This document shows, piece after piece, positions 1-7,141 of a DNA stretch of 7,567 nt. Positions within the stretch are counted from its first letter, which is position 1, and each line of letters begins with the position of its first letter. The stretch comes from Lysobacterales bacterium (lineage in GTDB: Bacteria; Pseudomonadota; Gammaproteobacteria; Xanthomonadales; SZUA-36). The DNA lies in NCBI GenBank assembly GCA_013213875.1, contig JABSSV010000405.1, positions 1 to 7,567 of the forward strand, written 5' to 3'. The notes under the pieces were generated by a model, which was not told where the DNA came from, did not search any database, and saw only the letters and a program-made list of their open reading frames with translations. The translations under genes and the position numbers were made by a program.

Positions 1-1
1 C

Positions 2-2509
2 GTGGTCTTCGACGCCAAGGGGCCGACCTTTCGCAATCAGCTGTTCGCTGAGTACAAGGCCAACCGCCCGCCCATGCCGGCAGAGCTGCGCAGCCAGGTC
101 GACGCCATCTTTGAGCTGGTCGGGCTTATGGGGCTGCCCCTGATTCAGGTCGCCGGTGTGGAGGCCGATGATGTGATCGGCACGCTGGCACGTCAGGCTG
201 AAGCGGCTGGCATGGACTGCCTGATTTCCACCGGCGACAAGGACATGGCACAGCTGGTATCACCCCGCATACGCTGCATGAACACCATGACCGATACGCT
301 CATGGATGAAGCCTATGTGCAAAAGAAATTTGGCGTACGGCCTGATCAGATCATCGATTTTCTGGCCCTGACCGGCGACAAGGCTGACAACATTCCCGGC
401 GTTGAGAAATGCGGCCCGAAGACCGCGGCCAAATGGCTCGCCGCCTATGGCGATCTGGATGGCGTCATGGCCCATGCGGACGAAGTGGGCGGCAAGATCG
501 GTGGCTATCTGCGCGAAGCACTGCCCCAGCTCCCCCTCTCACGGGACCTGGCCACGATCCGGGATGCGCTGGAGTTGGAGGTAGCGCCGGCAGAACTAAC
601 CGTCACCCCCGGCGATGAAGCGGCCCTGCGCGCTTTTCTTGAACGCTATGAGTTCAGCAGCTGGCTGCAGGAACTGGGGACGCCCGAACAGGCGCCGGCA
701 CCAGCTGACTATGAGGTCATCCTGACCCAGGAACAGCTCGATAGGTGGCTGGCAGCACTGGCAGCGGCGGAGCTGATTGCCGTGGATACGGAGACCACGG
801 CACTGGACCCCATGCAAGCCGAGCTGGTGGGTTTGAGCTTTGCCCTAGAGGCAGGCCGGGCTGCCTACCTGCCGCTGGCGCATGATTATCCGGGCGCCCC
901 GCCTCAGCTGGCGCGCGATACGGTACTTGAGCAGCTGCGGCCGCTGCTGGAAGATCCGCAGCAAGCGCTGGTCGGTCAGCACTTCAAATATGACATGAAT
1001 GTCCTGTCACGCTACGGCATACAGTGTCAGGGCGTGCGCTATGACACCATGCTGGAATCCTATGTCTTCAATGCCACAGGCACGCGCCACGATATGGATT
1101 CCTTGGCGCTGAAATATCTTGGCCGCCAGACCGTTCACTACGAAGACATCGCCGGCAAGGGCGCGAAGCAGATCCCCTTTAACCAGGTCGATCTCGCCCA
1201 GGCAGCACCCTATGCGGCGGAGGATGCGGACATCACGCTGCAACTGCATGAACGCCTGTGGCCCGAGTTGTCCGCTGACCCGGCGCTCCGCCGGGTCTTC
1301 GAAGAACTTGAGATGCCGCTGGTACCGGTGCTGGCGCGCATGGAACAGAAGGGTGTGTTGATTGACGGTGACATTCTGCAGCGCCAGAGCCAGGAACTGG
1401 CGGCAGAAATCCATGCGCTGCAGGAACAGGCCTATGCCGTAGCCGGACAGCCTTTCAATCTGGGCTCACCGAAACAGCTGCAGCAGATTCTGTTTGAACA
1501 GCTGGAGCTGCCCGTAATTCGTAAAACACCGAAAGGCCAGCCATCAACCGCAGAAGATGTACTGCAGGAACTGTCCGGCGATTACGAGTTACCCCGATTG
1601 ATTCTGGATTACCGCTCTCTGTCGAAGCTAAAAAGCACCTACACGGACAAGCTGCCAGCGGAAATCAATCCCCACACGGGGCGGGTGCACACCTCTTACC
1701 ATCAGGCAGTCACTGCCACCGGCCGCCTGTCCTCCAGCGGTCCGAACCTGCAGACCATTCCCATTCGCACCGCCCAAGGGCGTCGCATCCGCAAAGCCTT
1801 CGTCGCGCCACCCGGCATGGTAGTGCTGGCGGCGGACTACTCGCAGATTGAGCTGCGTATCATGGCGCACATCTCCGGTGACGAAGGCCTGCTGCGGGCG
1901 TTCCGGGACGATATCGATGTGCATCGGGCCACCGCCGGCGAGGTTTTCGCCACCGCCTATGAAGACGTGGCCGACGCGCAGCGGCGCGCCGCCAAGGCCA
2001 TTAACTTTGGCCTCATGTACGGCATGTCCGCCTTCGGCCTGGCGCGTCAACTGGACGTCAGCCGCGGCGAAGCGCAGGAGTATATGGATACCTACTTCGC
2101 GCGCTATCCCGGTGTGCATGACTTTATGGAGCGGACGCGCGAGCAGGCCCGGGAACAGGGCTATGTGGAGACCCTGTTTGGGCGCCGTCTCTACTTGCCC
2201 GATATCAAGGCCAGCAATATGCAGCGCCGGCAGGCAGCGGAGCGGGCCGCCATCAATGCCCCCATGCAGGGCACGGCCGCAGATATCATCAAACGCGCCA
2301 TGATCAGCGTAGACCGCTGGTTACACGAGCAGCATGCGGATACGCATCTGACCATGCAGGTGCATGATGAACTGGTGCTGGATGTGCCGGCGGAGAAGCT
2401 CGACCTCATCAAGGCGGGCGTGTGCGAGCGCATGAGCCAGGCGGCGGAACTGGATGTACCGCTACTGGTGGAAGCGGGCCACGGACCCGATTGGGACGCA
2501 GCGCACTAG
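2..2509 (+). CDS. polA: DNA polymerase I (5'-truncated by the window edge)
   Basis: DNA polymerase I removes RNA primers and fills gaps in Okazaki-fragment maturation and excision repair. The frame is open to the window edge. The GTG at position 2 is an internal Val, matching V60 of the E. coli VVFDAKG motif, so about 59 residues, including the first metal-binding Asp of the 5' nuclease, lie outside. Visible residues: 5' nuclease with GVEADDVIG, STGDKDMAQL and the DNIPGVEKCGPKTA helix-turn-helix; 3'-5' exonuclease with DTET (D262, E264), FKYD (D331) and YAAEDAD (Y404, D408); polymerase motif A D612 in ADYSQIELR, O-helix K665/F669/Y673, motif C HDE (D789, E790). All match E. coli numbering plus 93, so proofreading and polymerase sites look intact. 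The interdomain region is about 34 residues shorter than in E. coli, mostly in the linker. It ends DWDAAH, like E. coli. It converges on hemF across 4 bp. Confidence 0.98.
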   Translation: MVFDAKGPTFRNQLFAEYKANRPPMPAELRSQVDAIFELVGLMGLPLIQVAGVEADDVIGTLARQAEAAGMDCLISTGDKDMAQLVSPRIRCMNTMTDTLMDEAYVQKKFGVRPDQIIDFLALTGDKADNIPGVEKCGPKTAAKWLAAYGDLDGVMAHADEVGGKIGGYLREALPQLPLSRDLATIRDALELEVAPAELTVTPGDEAALRAFLERYEFSSWLQELGTPEQAPAPADYEVILTQEQLDRWLAALAAAELIAVDTETTALDPMQAELVGLSFALEAGRAAYLPLAHDYPGAPPQLARDTVLEQLRPLLEDPQQALVGQHFKYDMNVLSRYGIQCQGVRYDTMLESYVFNATGTRHDMDSLALKYLGRQTVHYEDIAGKGAKQIPFNQVDLAQAAPYAAEDADITLQLHERLWPELSADPALRRVFEELEMPLVPVLARMEQKGVLIDGDILQRQSQELAAEIHALQEQAYAVAGQPFNLGSPKQLQQILFEQLELPVIRKTPKGQPSTAEDVLQELSGDYELPRLILDYRSLSKLKSTYTDKLPAEINPHTGRVHTSYHQAVTATGRLSSSGPNLQTIPIRTAQGRRIRKAFVAPPGMVVLAADYSQIELRIMAHISGDEGLLRAFRDDIDVHRATAGEVFATAYEDVADAQRRAAKAINFGLMYGMSAFGLARQLDVSRGEAQEYMDTYFARYPGVHDFMERTREQAREQGYVETLFGRRLYLPDIKASNMQRRQAAERAAINAPMQGTAADIIKRAMISVDRWLHEQHADTHLTMQVHDELVLDVPAEKLDLIKAGVCERMSQAAELDVPLLVEAGHGPDWDAAH

Positions 2510-2520
2510 GCGGCTAGGCG
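2506..2520. repeat. Direct repeat ctaggcg x2 over the two convergent stop codons
   Basis: The 7-mer ctaggcg occurs at 2506-2512 and 2514-2520, one base apart. The first copy holds the polA TAG (2507-2509). The second holds the hemF TAG read on the minus strand (2514-2516). The intergenic gap is only 2510-2513. This may be chance or the trace of a small duplication. No terminator is visible here for either gene. Confidence 0.6.
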
Positions 2521-3446
2521 AGAGCCAGCCAGTTTTTCGGCTGCAGAAAATAGTCGGTCAATTCGGCTTCTGACGAATTAGGTTCAGGCTGCCAGTTATA
2601 GCGCCAATGCACCTGTGGCGGCAGCGACATCAAGATCGATTCTGTGCGCCCGCCGGACTGCAGACCAAACAGCGTGCCGCGATCGTAAACCAGATTAAAC
2701 TCCACATAGCGGCCGCGACGATAAAGTTGAAAATCGCGCTGCGCCTCGGTCCAGGCCGTGGTTTTGCGGCGTTCCACAATGGGCAGGTAAGCGTCGAGAA
2801 ACCCATTGCCCACTGCCTTCATAAAGCCAAAGCTGCGTTCAAAACCCCACTCATTCAGATCGTCGAAGAACAGGCCACCCACGCCACGCGCCTCCTGCCG
2901 ATGGCGGTTATAGAAATAGTCATCGCACCATTTCTTGTAGCGGGGATACACGGCCTCGCCGTAGGGCCAGCAAATATCTGATGCTACCTGGTGCCAGTGC
3001 ACCACATCTTCCGTCACCGGATAGTAGGGCGTCAGATCAAAACCGCCGCCGAACCACCAGACCGTTTCAGCGCCGGGGGCAGCGGCCTCAAAATAGCGGA
3101 CGTTGGCGTGGGCCGTAGGCACGTGCGGATTCATGGGATGCATCACCAAGGACACACCCAGCGCCTGGAAGGCGCGGCCCGCCAATTCCGGCCGCGCTTT
3201 GGTGGCCGCCGGTGGCAACTGATCGCCGTGCACATGGGAGAAATTGACACCACCCTGCTCCAGCAGCGCACCGCCGGTGAGCACGCGGGTACGGCCACCA
3301 CCGCCACCGGCACGGGACCAGGCATCTTCGACGAAGCGTGCCTCGCCGTCGGCCGTTTCCAGAGCGAGGCAGATGCGGTCCTGAAGGTCCATCAGATAGC
3401 TGCGAACCTGCTCCATGGGCGGGTGTTCGGCAGACGTATCAGTCAT
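2514..3446 (-). CDS. hemF: Oxygen-dependent coproporphyrinogen III oxidase
   Basis: HemF oxidatively decarboxylates coproporphyrinogen III to protoporphyrinogen IX using O2. It is a soluble homodimeric enzyme late in haem synthesis, so the host makes haem under oxic conditions. The 310 residues compare with 299 in E. coli, and similarity runs the full length. Landmarks: AGGGGGRTRVL (46-56), GVNFSHVHG (66-74), the HPxNPxxPxxHxNxR segment with conserved His (103-117), WWFGGGFDLTPYY (130-142), the family signature from KKWC to GGLFFDDL (about 171-197), and RRGRYVEFNLVYDRGTLFG (243-261). The chosen ATG overlaps the tsaC stop as ATGA. It has no clear Shine-Dalgarno, so translation probably depends on coupling to tsaC. 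An internal ATG at codon 11 also lacks a ribosome site and is less likely. In several Gammaproteobacteria aroE follows; here convergent polA does. Confidence 0.97.
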   Translation of the reverse strand: MTDTSAEHPPMEQVRSYLMDLQDRICLALETADGEARFVEDAWSRAGGGGGRTRVLTGGALLEQGGVNFSHVHGDQLPPAATKARPELAGRAFQALGVSLVMHPMNPHVPTAHANVRYFEAAAPGAETVWWFGGGFDLTPYYPVTEDVVHWHQVASDICWPYGEAVYPRYKKWCDDYFYNRHRQEARGVGGLFFDDLNEWGFERSFGFMKAVGNGFLDAYLPIVERRKTTAWTEAQRDFQLYRRGRYVEFNLVYDRGTLFGLQSGGRTESILMSLPPQVHWRYNWQPEPNSSEAELTDYFLQPKNWLALA

Positions 3447-3997
3447 GCGCCACGCAATACCTTACCGCTGGCAAGATCGCGGATTTCACTGACGGACTCC
3501 CGGGCACCCAGGGCACCGGCCACCGTGCCCTCAATGTAATGACCGAAGTAATCCTCCACGGTACCGGCCGCCTGGGCCGGCGGCGCGGAATGGGGATTGG
3601 CGCTGGTGGACACCAGCGGGCCACCAAAAGCGTCCGCCAGCTGCCGTGCCACCGGATGGGCTGTGACCCGAATGGCGACGGTCGCGTGCTCACCGGCAAT
3701 CCAGTCCGGCGTGCGCGGCCCGCGCGGAAACAGCCAGGTCACCGGGCCGGGCCAGGTGGCCTCGGCAGCGGCGGCATCAACCGGTGCAACAAAGCCGTCA
3801 AACTGGCTCAGGCTGCTGGCGATGAGAATCAGGCCCATGCTGGCCGGACGCTGTTTGAGGGAGAGAATACGCTGCACCGCCTGCTCATTGCCGGGGTCAC
3901 AGCCGAGGCCAAAGACCGCCTCCGTGGGATAGGCGACAACGCCGCCGGCGTGCATGTGCGCCGCCGCTTCTTGCGGCGTCAGCAGCGAGTGTTTCAT
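3443..3997 (-). CDS. tsaC: Threonylcarbamoyl-AMP synthase (YrdC/Sua5 family)
   Basis: TsaC makes threonylcarbamoyl-AMP from L-threonine, bicarbonate and ATP. TsaBDE then transfers the group to A37 of tRNAs reading ANN codons (t6A). The protein has 184 residues (E. coli TsaC about 190) and is a single YrdC domain without the extra C-terminal Sua5 domain. Visible motifs: AYPTEAVFGLGCDP (22-35), KQRP (48-51) with GLILIAS (55-61), WPGPVTWLFP (82-91), VAIRVTAHPV (107-116), PLVSTSAN (127-134) and the C-terminal SEIRD (170-174). The start is fixed by a GGAGG Shine-Dalgarno seven bases upstream, inside the last codons of topA. The gene begins 3 bases after topA and its TGA overlaps the hemF ATG. dprA, smg and tsaC are also neighbours in E. 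coli. Confidence 0.97.
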   Translation of the reverse strand: MKHSLLTPQEAAAHMHAGGVVAYPTEAVFGLGCDPGNEQAVQRILSLKQRPASMGLILIASSLSQFDGFVAPVDAAAAEATWPGPVTWLFPRGPRTPDWIAGEHATVAIRVTAHPVARQLADAFGGPLVSTSANPHSAPPAQAAGTVEDYFGHYIEGTVAGALGARESVSEIRDLASGKVLRGA

Positions 3998-4000
3998 GGC

Positions 4001-6415
4001 TTAGCCTCCGGCGGCTGCCGCAGAGGCCTTGGCAGTCGCCTTTTTCTTGCTGGTCTTCTTCTTACTGGTTTTTTTCTTGCTGGCAGCGCGCTTACGCGTA
4101 GCCTTTTTCTTGGCGGTCTTCTTGCGCCCGCGCTTTTTCTTCTCCGGGGCCGCGGCCAACAGCGCTTCACATTCTTCCCGACCGTAGCTCAGCGGATCAC
4201 GGTCCTTGGGAATGCGGGCGTTCTTATTGCCGTCGGTGATAAACGGACCCCATCGTCCTTTTAGAATCTGAATATCCGTGCCTTCAAACTCGCGGATGAT
4301 TTTATCCAGATCCGCCTGAATTTTGGCCGCGATCAGCTCCTTGGCCTGGTCCAGCGTTACCTCATGCGGATCAATGTCCTTGAGCGATACAAACTTGCTG
4401 CCATAGCGGATGTAAGGCCCGAAGCGGCCGATGCCGGCAGCGATCGTCTCGCCCTCGTCCGTTTCACCCAGAGCGCGTGGCAGCTTGAATAGCTCCAGCG
4501 CCTCGTCAAGCTCAATGGTCTCCAGACTCTGGCCCGGTCGCAGGCCGGCGAAGACGGGTTTCTCCTCGTCATCGCGCGTACCAATCATGGCCATGGGCCC
4601 GTACCGCCCCAGGCGGACGGAAATCGGCCGGCCAGACTTGGGATCGGTGCCCAGAACCCGCGTCTGACGGGCTTCATCACGGTCAACGGTTTCCGCTTTC
4701 TCTTCGACCAGATTGATAAAGGGCGTCCAGAACTGCTCCAGCAGCGGCACCCAATCCCGCTCGCCGCGCGACACCTCATCCAATTCGTCTTCCAGCCGGG
4801 CCGTGAACTCGTAGTCCACATAATCGGCAAAATGGCGCTCCAAAAAGCGCTCCACGACCCGCCCCGTATCGGTAGGGATCAATCGACGCGCATCAACTTC
4901 CACGTAGTAGCGATTTTTCAGTGTCTGAATGATGCTCGCGTAGGTGGAAGGCCGGCCAATCCCATAGTCCTCAAGCGCCTTCACCAGGGTCGCCTCAGAA
5001 TAGCGTGGAGGCGGCTCAGTAAAATGCTGACCTGCACGCACATCCACCAGAGCCACCAGATCGCCCTCTTTCAGGGGCGGCAGGCGCACTTCCTTGTCTG
5101 CATCTTCCTTACCCTGGGGTTGTGCTTCCTCGTAAGCGGCGAGAAATCCGGGAAAGGTCACCACCGAGCCATTGGCGCGGAAGGTGCCGGGGCCGCAATC
5201 AAATTCCACGGCCACCTGATCCAGTCGCGCCGGCACCATCTGCGAAGCCACCGTGCGCCGCCAGATCAGCTCGTAGAGCCGCGCCTGGTCATCAGCCAGG
5301 TAGGCCCGCGCCCGAGCAGGAGTCAGCGCGGCGCTCGTGGGGCGAATGGCCTCATGCGCCTCCTGAGCGTTTTTGGACTTGTTCTTGTAGTGATTCGGTG
5401 CCTCCGGCAGATGGTCAGCTCCGAACTGCTGCTTGATCTGCGCGCGCAGATCGCTCAACGCATCGTTGGACAGGGTCACCGAATCGGTACGCATATAGGT
5501 GATCAGACCCTGGTTCTCACCGTCTATTTCTACGCCTTCGTAAAGCTGTTGGGCGGCACGCATGGTGCGCTGAGCGGAAAAGCCCAGCTTACGTGACGCG
5601 TCCATCTGCAGCGTTGAGGTAATGAATGGCGGAGCCGGGCGCCGTTGGCGCTGGCTCTTTTTGACGCGATCCACACGCAGTTTGCCCTGGGCATGCTCCA
5701 GCAGCGCCTCGCGCACAGCGCTGGCGCGGGCCTCATTATCGATATCGAATTTGCGGAATGTGTCCCCGTCCAGCAGCGCGAGACGGCCGGTAAAGGCTTT
5801 GTCTTCCTTCTTCAGATCCGCCTCGATGGACCAGTATTCCTGCGGCTTGAAGCGTTCACGCTCACGCTCTCGCTCCACCACCAGGCGCAGCGCCGGGCTT
5901 TGTACGCGCCCCGCGGACAAGCCGGTCTTGATCTTGCGCCACAGCAGCGGCGACAGGTTGTAGCCCACCAGGTAATCAAGGGCCCGTCGCGCCTGTTGCG
6001 CGTTAACGAGGTTCATGGACAGTTCGCGGGGACTGGCAACGGCAGCGCGGATGGCCTTGGGCGTAATCTCGGAGAACTCGACCCGGTAATAGTGCTTACC
6101 GTCCACCAGCCCGTTTTCGGCCAGCACCTCATAGACATGCCAGGAGATGGCCTCTCCTTCGCGGTCAAGGTCCGTGGCCAGATAGACGTTATCGGCCTTC
6201 TTCGCAGCTCGAATGATTTTGTTGACGTGCTTCTCGCTGTCGGGCGAGAGCTCATACTGCATGGCAAAGCCATTATCCGTATCAACCGCGTCCTCCCGGC
6301 CGGACAAATCGCGAATGTGCCCATAGGACGCGAGCACAACGAAATCGTCACCCAGGTAGCGATTGATGGTTGTCGCCTTAGCCGGCGACTCAACGATGAG
6401 CAGGTTTTTTGCCAT
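4001..6415 (-). CDS. topA: DNA topoisomerase I (type IA), zinc-finger-less with lysine-rich tail
   Basis: TopA relaxes negative supercoils through a transient 5'-phosphotyrosyl DNA link. The protein has 804 residues; E. coli TopA has 865. The TOPRIM domain shows E9 in LLIVESPAKA and the DxDxE triad D82/D84/E86 in ATDLDREGEAI. The catalytic tyrosine is Y307 in ITYMRTDS. Further family motifs are GLSAGRVQSPALR, RPAPPFITSTLQ, AQEAHEAIRPTS and YGIGRPSTYA. The C-terminal part has three repeats built on G-R-[YFW]-G-P (603-607, 663-667, 720-724) in place of the three Cys4 zinc ribbons of E. coli. Only two cysteines exist in the whole protein, so no zinc finger can form. Residues 758-804 are a Lys/Arg/Ala/Ser/Thr tail, probably binding DNA non-specifically. 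The Shine-Dalgarno is weak, but the MAKNLLIVES start fits the family. tsaC follows after 3 bases. Confidence 0.98.
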   Translation of the reverse strand: MAKNLLIVESPAKATTINRYLGDDFVVLASYGHIRDLSGREDAVDTDNGFAMQYELSPDSEKHVNKIIRAAKKADNVYLATDLDREGEAISWHVYEVLAENGLVDGKHYYRVEFSEITPKAIRAAVASPRELSMNLVNAQQARRALDYLVGYNLSPLLWRKIKTGLSAGRVQSPALRLVVERERERERFKPQEYWSIEADLKKEDKAFTGRLALLDGDTFRKFDIDNEARASAVREALLEHAQGKLRVDRVKKSQRQRRPAPPFITSTLQMDASRKLGFSAQRTMRAAQQLYEGVEIDGENQGLITYMRTDSVTLSNDALSDLRAQIKQQFGADHLPEAPNHYKNKSKNAQEAHEAIRPTSAALTPARARAYLADDQARLYELIWRRTVASQMVPARLDQVAVEFDCGPGTFRANGSVVTFPGFLAAYEEAQPQGKEDADKEVRLPPLKEGDLVALVDVRAGQHFTEPPPRYSEATLVKALEDYGIGRPSTYASIIQTLKNRYYVEVDARRLIPTDTGRVVERFLERHFADYVDYEFTARLEDELDEVSRGERDWVPLLEQFWTPFINLVEEKAETVDRDEARQTRVLGTDPKSGRPISVRLGRYGPMAMIGTRDDEEKPVFAGLRPGQSLETIELDEALELFKLPRALGETDEGETIAAGIGRFGPYIRYGSKFVSLKDIDPHEVTLDQAKELIAAKIQADLDKIIREFEGTDIQILKGRWGPFITDGNKNARIPKDRDPLSYGREECEALLAAAPEKKKRGRKKTAKKKATRKRAASKKKTSKKKTSKKKATAKASAAAAGG
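4005..4009 (-). promoter_or_regulatory. Shine-Dalgarno of tsaC, inside topA
   Basis: The minus strand reads GGAGG, seven bases before the tsaC ATG at 3997. These bases also encode part of the two terminal glycines of TopA (GGA GGC TAA). Ribosomes finishing topA therefore run over the tsaC initiation site, which points to coupled translation. Confidence 0.8.
4037..4081 (-). repeat. Three 15-bp tandem units in the topA tail (Ser-Lys-Lys-Lys-Thr repeats)
   Basis: On the coding strand the units occupy 4081-4067, 4066-4052 and 4051-4037. They encode SKKKT, SKKKT and SKKKA. The first contains a run of seven A (4069-4075 as T on the plus strand). Units differ at synonymous Lys and Ser positions, so they are not a fresh perfect duplication. 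Gain or loss of a unit would keep the frame. Confidence 0.8.
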
Positions 6416-6469
6416 TCCAGTCCGAGCGGTCAGGGCCGCGAGCGGGCTCAGACCGGCGCGGCAAAATCA

Positions 6470-6485
6470 GTTCGCTCCAGCGAAC
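6470..6485 (-). other. Stem-loop before topA, possible attenuator
   Basis: The minus strand reads GTTCGCT GG AGCGAAC, a perfect 7-bp inverted repeat that in RNA would be a 6-bp stem with a UGGA tetraloop. It is followed by TGATTTT, a short interrupted U-tract. It lies 54 bases before the topA ATG. The U-run is too short for a confident intrinsic terminator. Partial termination, an mRNA-stabilising hairpin or a protein site are alternatives. Confidence 0.4.
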
Positions 6486-6518
6486 CACGAATTCAGGAAA
6501 GCGGAGGTGAAATCACCC

Positions 6519-6537
6519 TGGCCGATCCTGTCGGCCA
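6519..6537 (-). other. Stem-loop just downstream of smg
   Basis: TGGCCGA and TCGGCCA pair as a perfect 7-bp GC-rich stem around a 5-base loop (CAGGA on the minus strand). The stem can extend by one G-U and one G-C pair. It starts about 28 bases after the smg stop. No U-tract follows directly, so it is not a canonical terminator. It may protect the 3' end of the smg message or form part of the topA leader. Confidence 0.4.
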
Positions 6538-6565
6538 AGCGGCGAACCTCTTGGACGCCTTTGTA

Positions 6566-7042
6566 TTAGTGCCGATATTCCTGTTCGCTGTCAAACATGA
6601 AGTCTTCCATCCAGGCGTAGTTGGCTTCCTGACCCGGCTGATTGAACAGCACCATCAGCACCACCCACTTCATGTCTTCCAGAGTGATTTCTTCCGCATC
6701 CAGCGCCATAAGACGGTCGAGCACCAGCTCCCGACGCTGCGCGTCGAGAATACCGATATTCTCCAGATACATGATGAAATCGCGGCATTCCAGATCGAGG
6801 CGGTTCACCTCCGAGGCCACGTACACCCTGATGGGCCGATCGGCCAAGGGGATGACCTCAGGCTGGTGACGTTGCTCAGCAAGACCGTCCAGCCAGCGAA
6901 AGGCCTTGTCGATCTCGGCATTGGTAAAGCCCGCTTCGTGCAGGTTTGCCTCCATGTCGGCCCGGTCTGGCTCTTGCTCAGGCTCGTCATAGAAGTATTT
7001 CTCGAACAAAAACATCAAAACGTCGAGTACGTTTTCTTTCAT
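6566..7042 (-). CDS. smg: Smg family protein (DUF494)
   Basis: This 158-residue protein matches E. coli Smg (157 residues) throughout: an N-terminal DVLMFLFEKYF helix, LHEAGFTNAEIDKAFRWLDGL (36-56), IRVYVASEVNRLD, CRDFIMYLENIGIL and the strongly conserved LEDMKWVVLMVLFNQPG (121-137), ending in an acidic segment. It is acidic, probably helical and cytoplasmic, with no signal peptide or membrane span. The molecular function of the family is not established; its steady position between dprA and topA or yrdD is the main clue, hinting at DNA or translation-related housekeeping. The start is supported by AGAGG six bases before the ATG. A 150-bp gap separates it from topA. Confidence 0.95.
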   Translation of the reverse strand: MKENVLDVLMFLFEKYFYDEPEQEPDRADMEANLHEAGFTNAEIDKAFRWLDGLAEQRHQPEVIPLADRPIRVYVASEVNRLDLECRDFIMYLENIGILDAQRRELVLDRLMALDAEEITLEDMKWVVLMVLFNQPGQEANYAWMEDFMFDSEQEYRH

Positions 7043-7048
7043 TATTTA

Positions 7049-7053
7049 CCTCT
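7049..7053 (-). promoter_or_regulatory. Shine-Dalgarno of smg
   Basis: The minus strand reads AGAGG followed by TAAATA and ATG, a spacing of six bases. It is the best ribosome site in the 169-bp leader and fixes the smg start at 7042. Confidence 0.75.
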
Positions 7054-7112
7054 GGTCTTTCAGGTACCCGTTAACCACCCGGACCACCTGTCCTCTCAGC
7101 TCCAGAACCTTG

Positions 7113-7141
7113 AGCATCTAACAGAATCTGCACAGGGTCAA
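7113..7141 (-). promoter_or_regulatory. Possible sigma-70 promoter for smg and downstream genes
   Basis: On the minus strand TTGACC (7141-7136) matches 5 of 6 bases of the -35 consensus. It is preceded by a T-rich stretch that could act as an UP element. The -10 is poor: TAGATG (7120-7115) at 15-bp spacing with an upstream TG, or GATGCT (7118-7113) at 17 bp. The leader to the smg ATG would be about 70 bases. The -35 falls inside one arm of the 10-bp inverted repeat. Confidence 0.3.

Noticed and set aside
2..4. GTG at the left edge as the start of polA
   Set aside because: The following residues align with E. coli PolA from V60 onward, so this is an internal valine and the gene is cut by the window.
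1628..2119. Minus-strand open frame inside polA
   Set aside because: It is opposite the conserved polymerase domain and has no recognisable domain or ribosome site.
2526..2543. CAGCC / GGCTG hairpin near the 3' end of hemF as a terminator for polA
   Set aside because: The stem has only 5 bp and the T-run is in the loop rather than after the stem.
3338..4264. Plus-strand open frame of 308 codons opposite hemF, tsaC and topA
   Set aside because: It runs antisense across three conserved genes. The Leu/Phe-rich end is the reverse reading of the lysine tail of TopA, not a membrane segment.
6505..6516. Short palindrome-like ggtgaaatcacc between smg and topA
   Set aside because: Arms of only five bases around a 2-base centre are expected by chance at this GC content; I see no second copy in the window.
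7061..7093. caggt / acctg and ggac / gtcc short inverted repeats in the smg leader
   Set aside because: Arms of four to five bases are too short to separate from chance.
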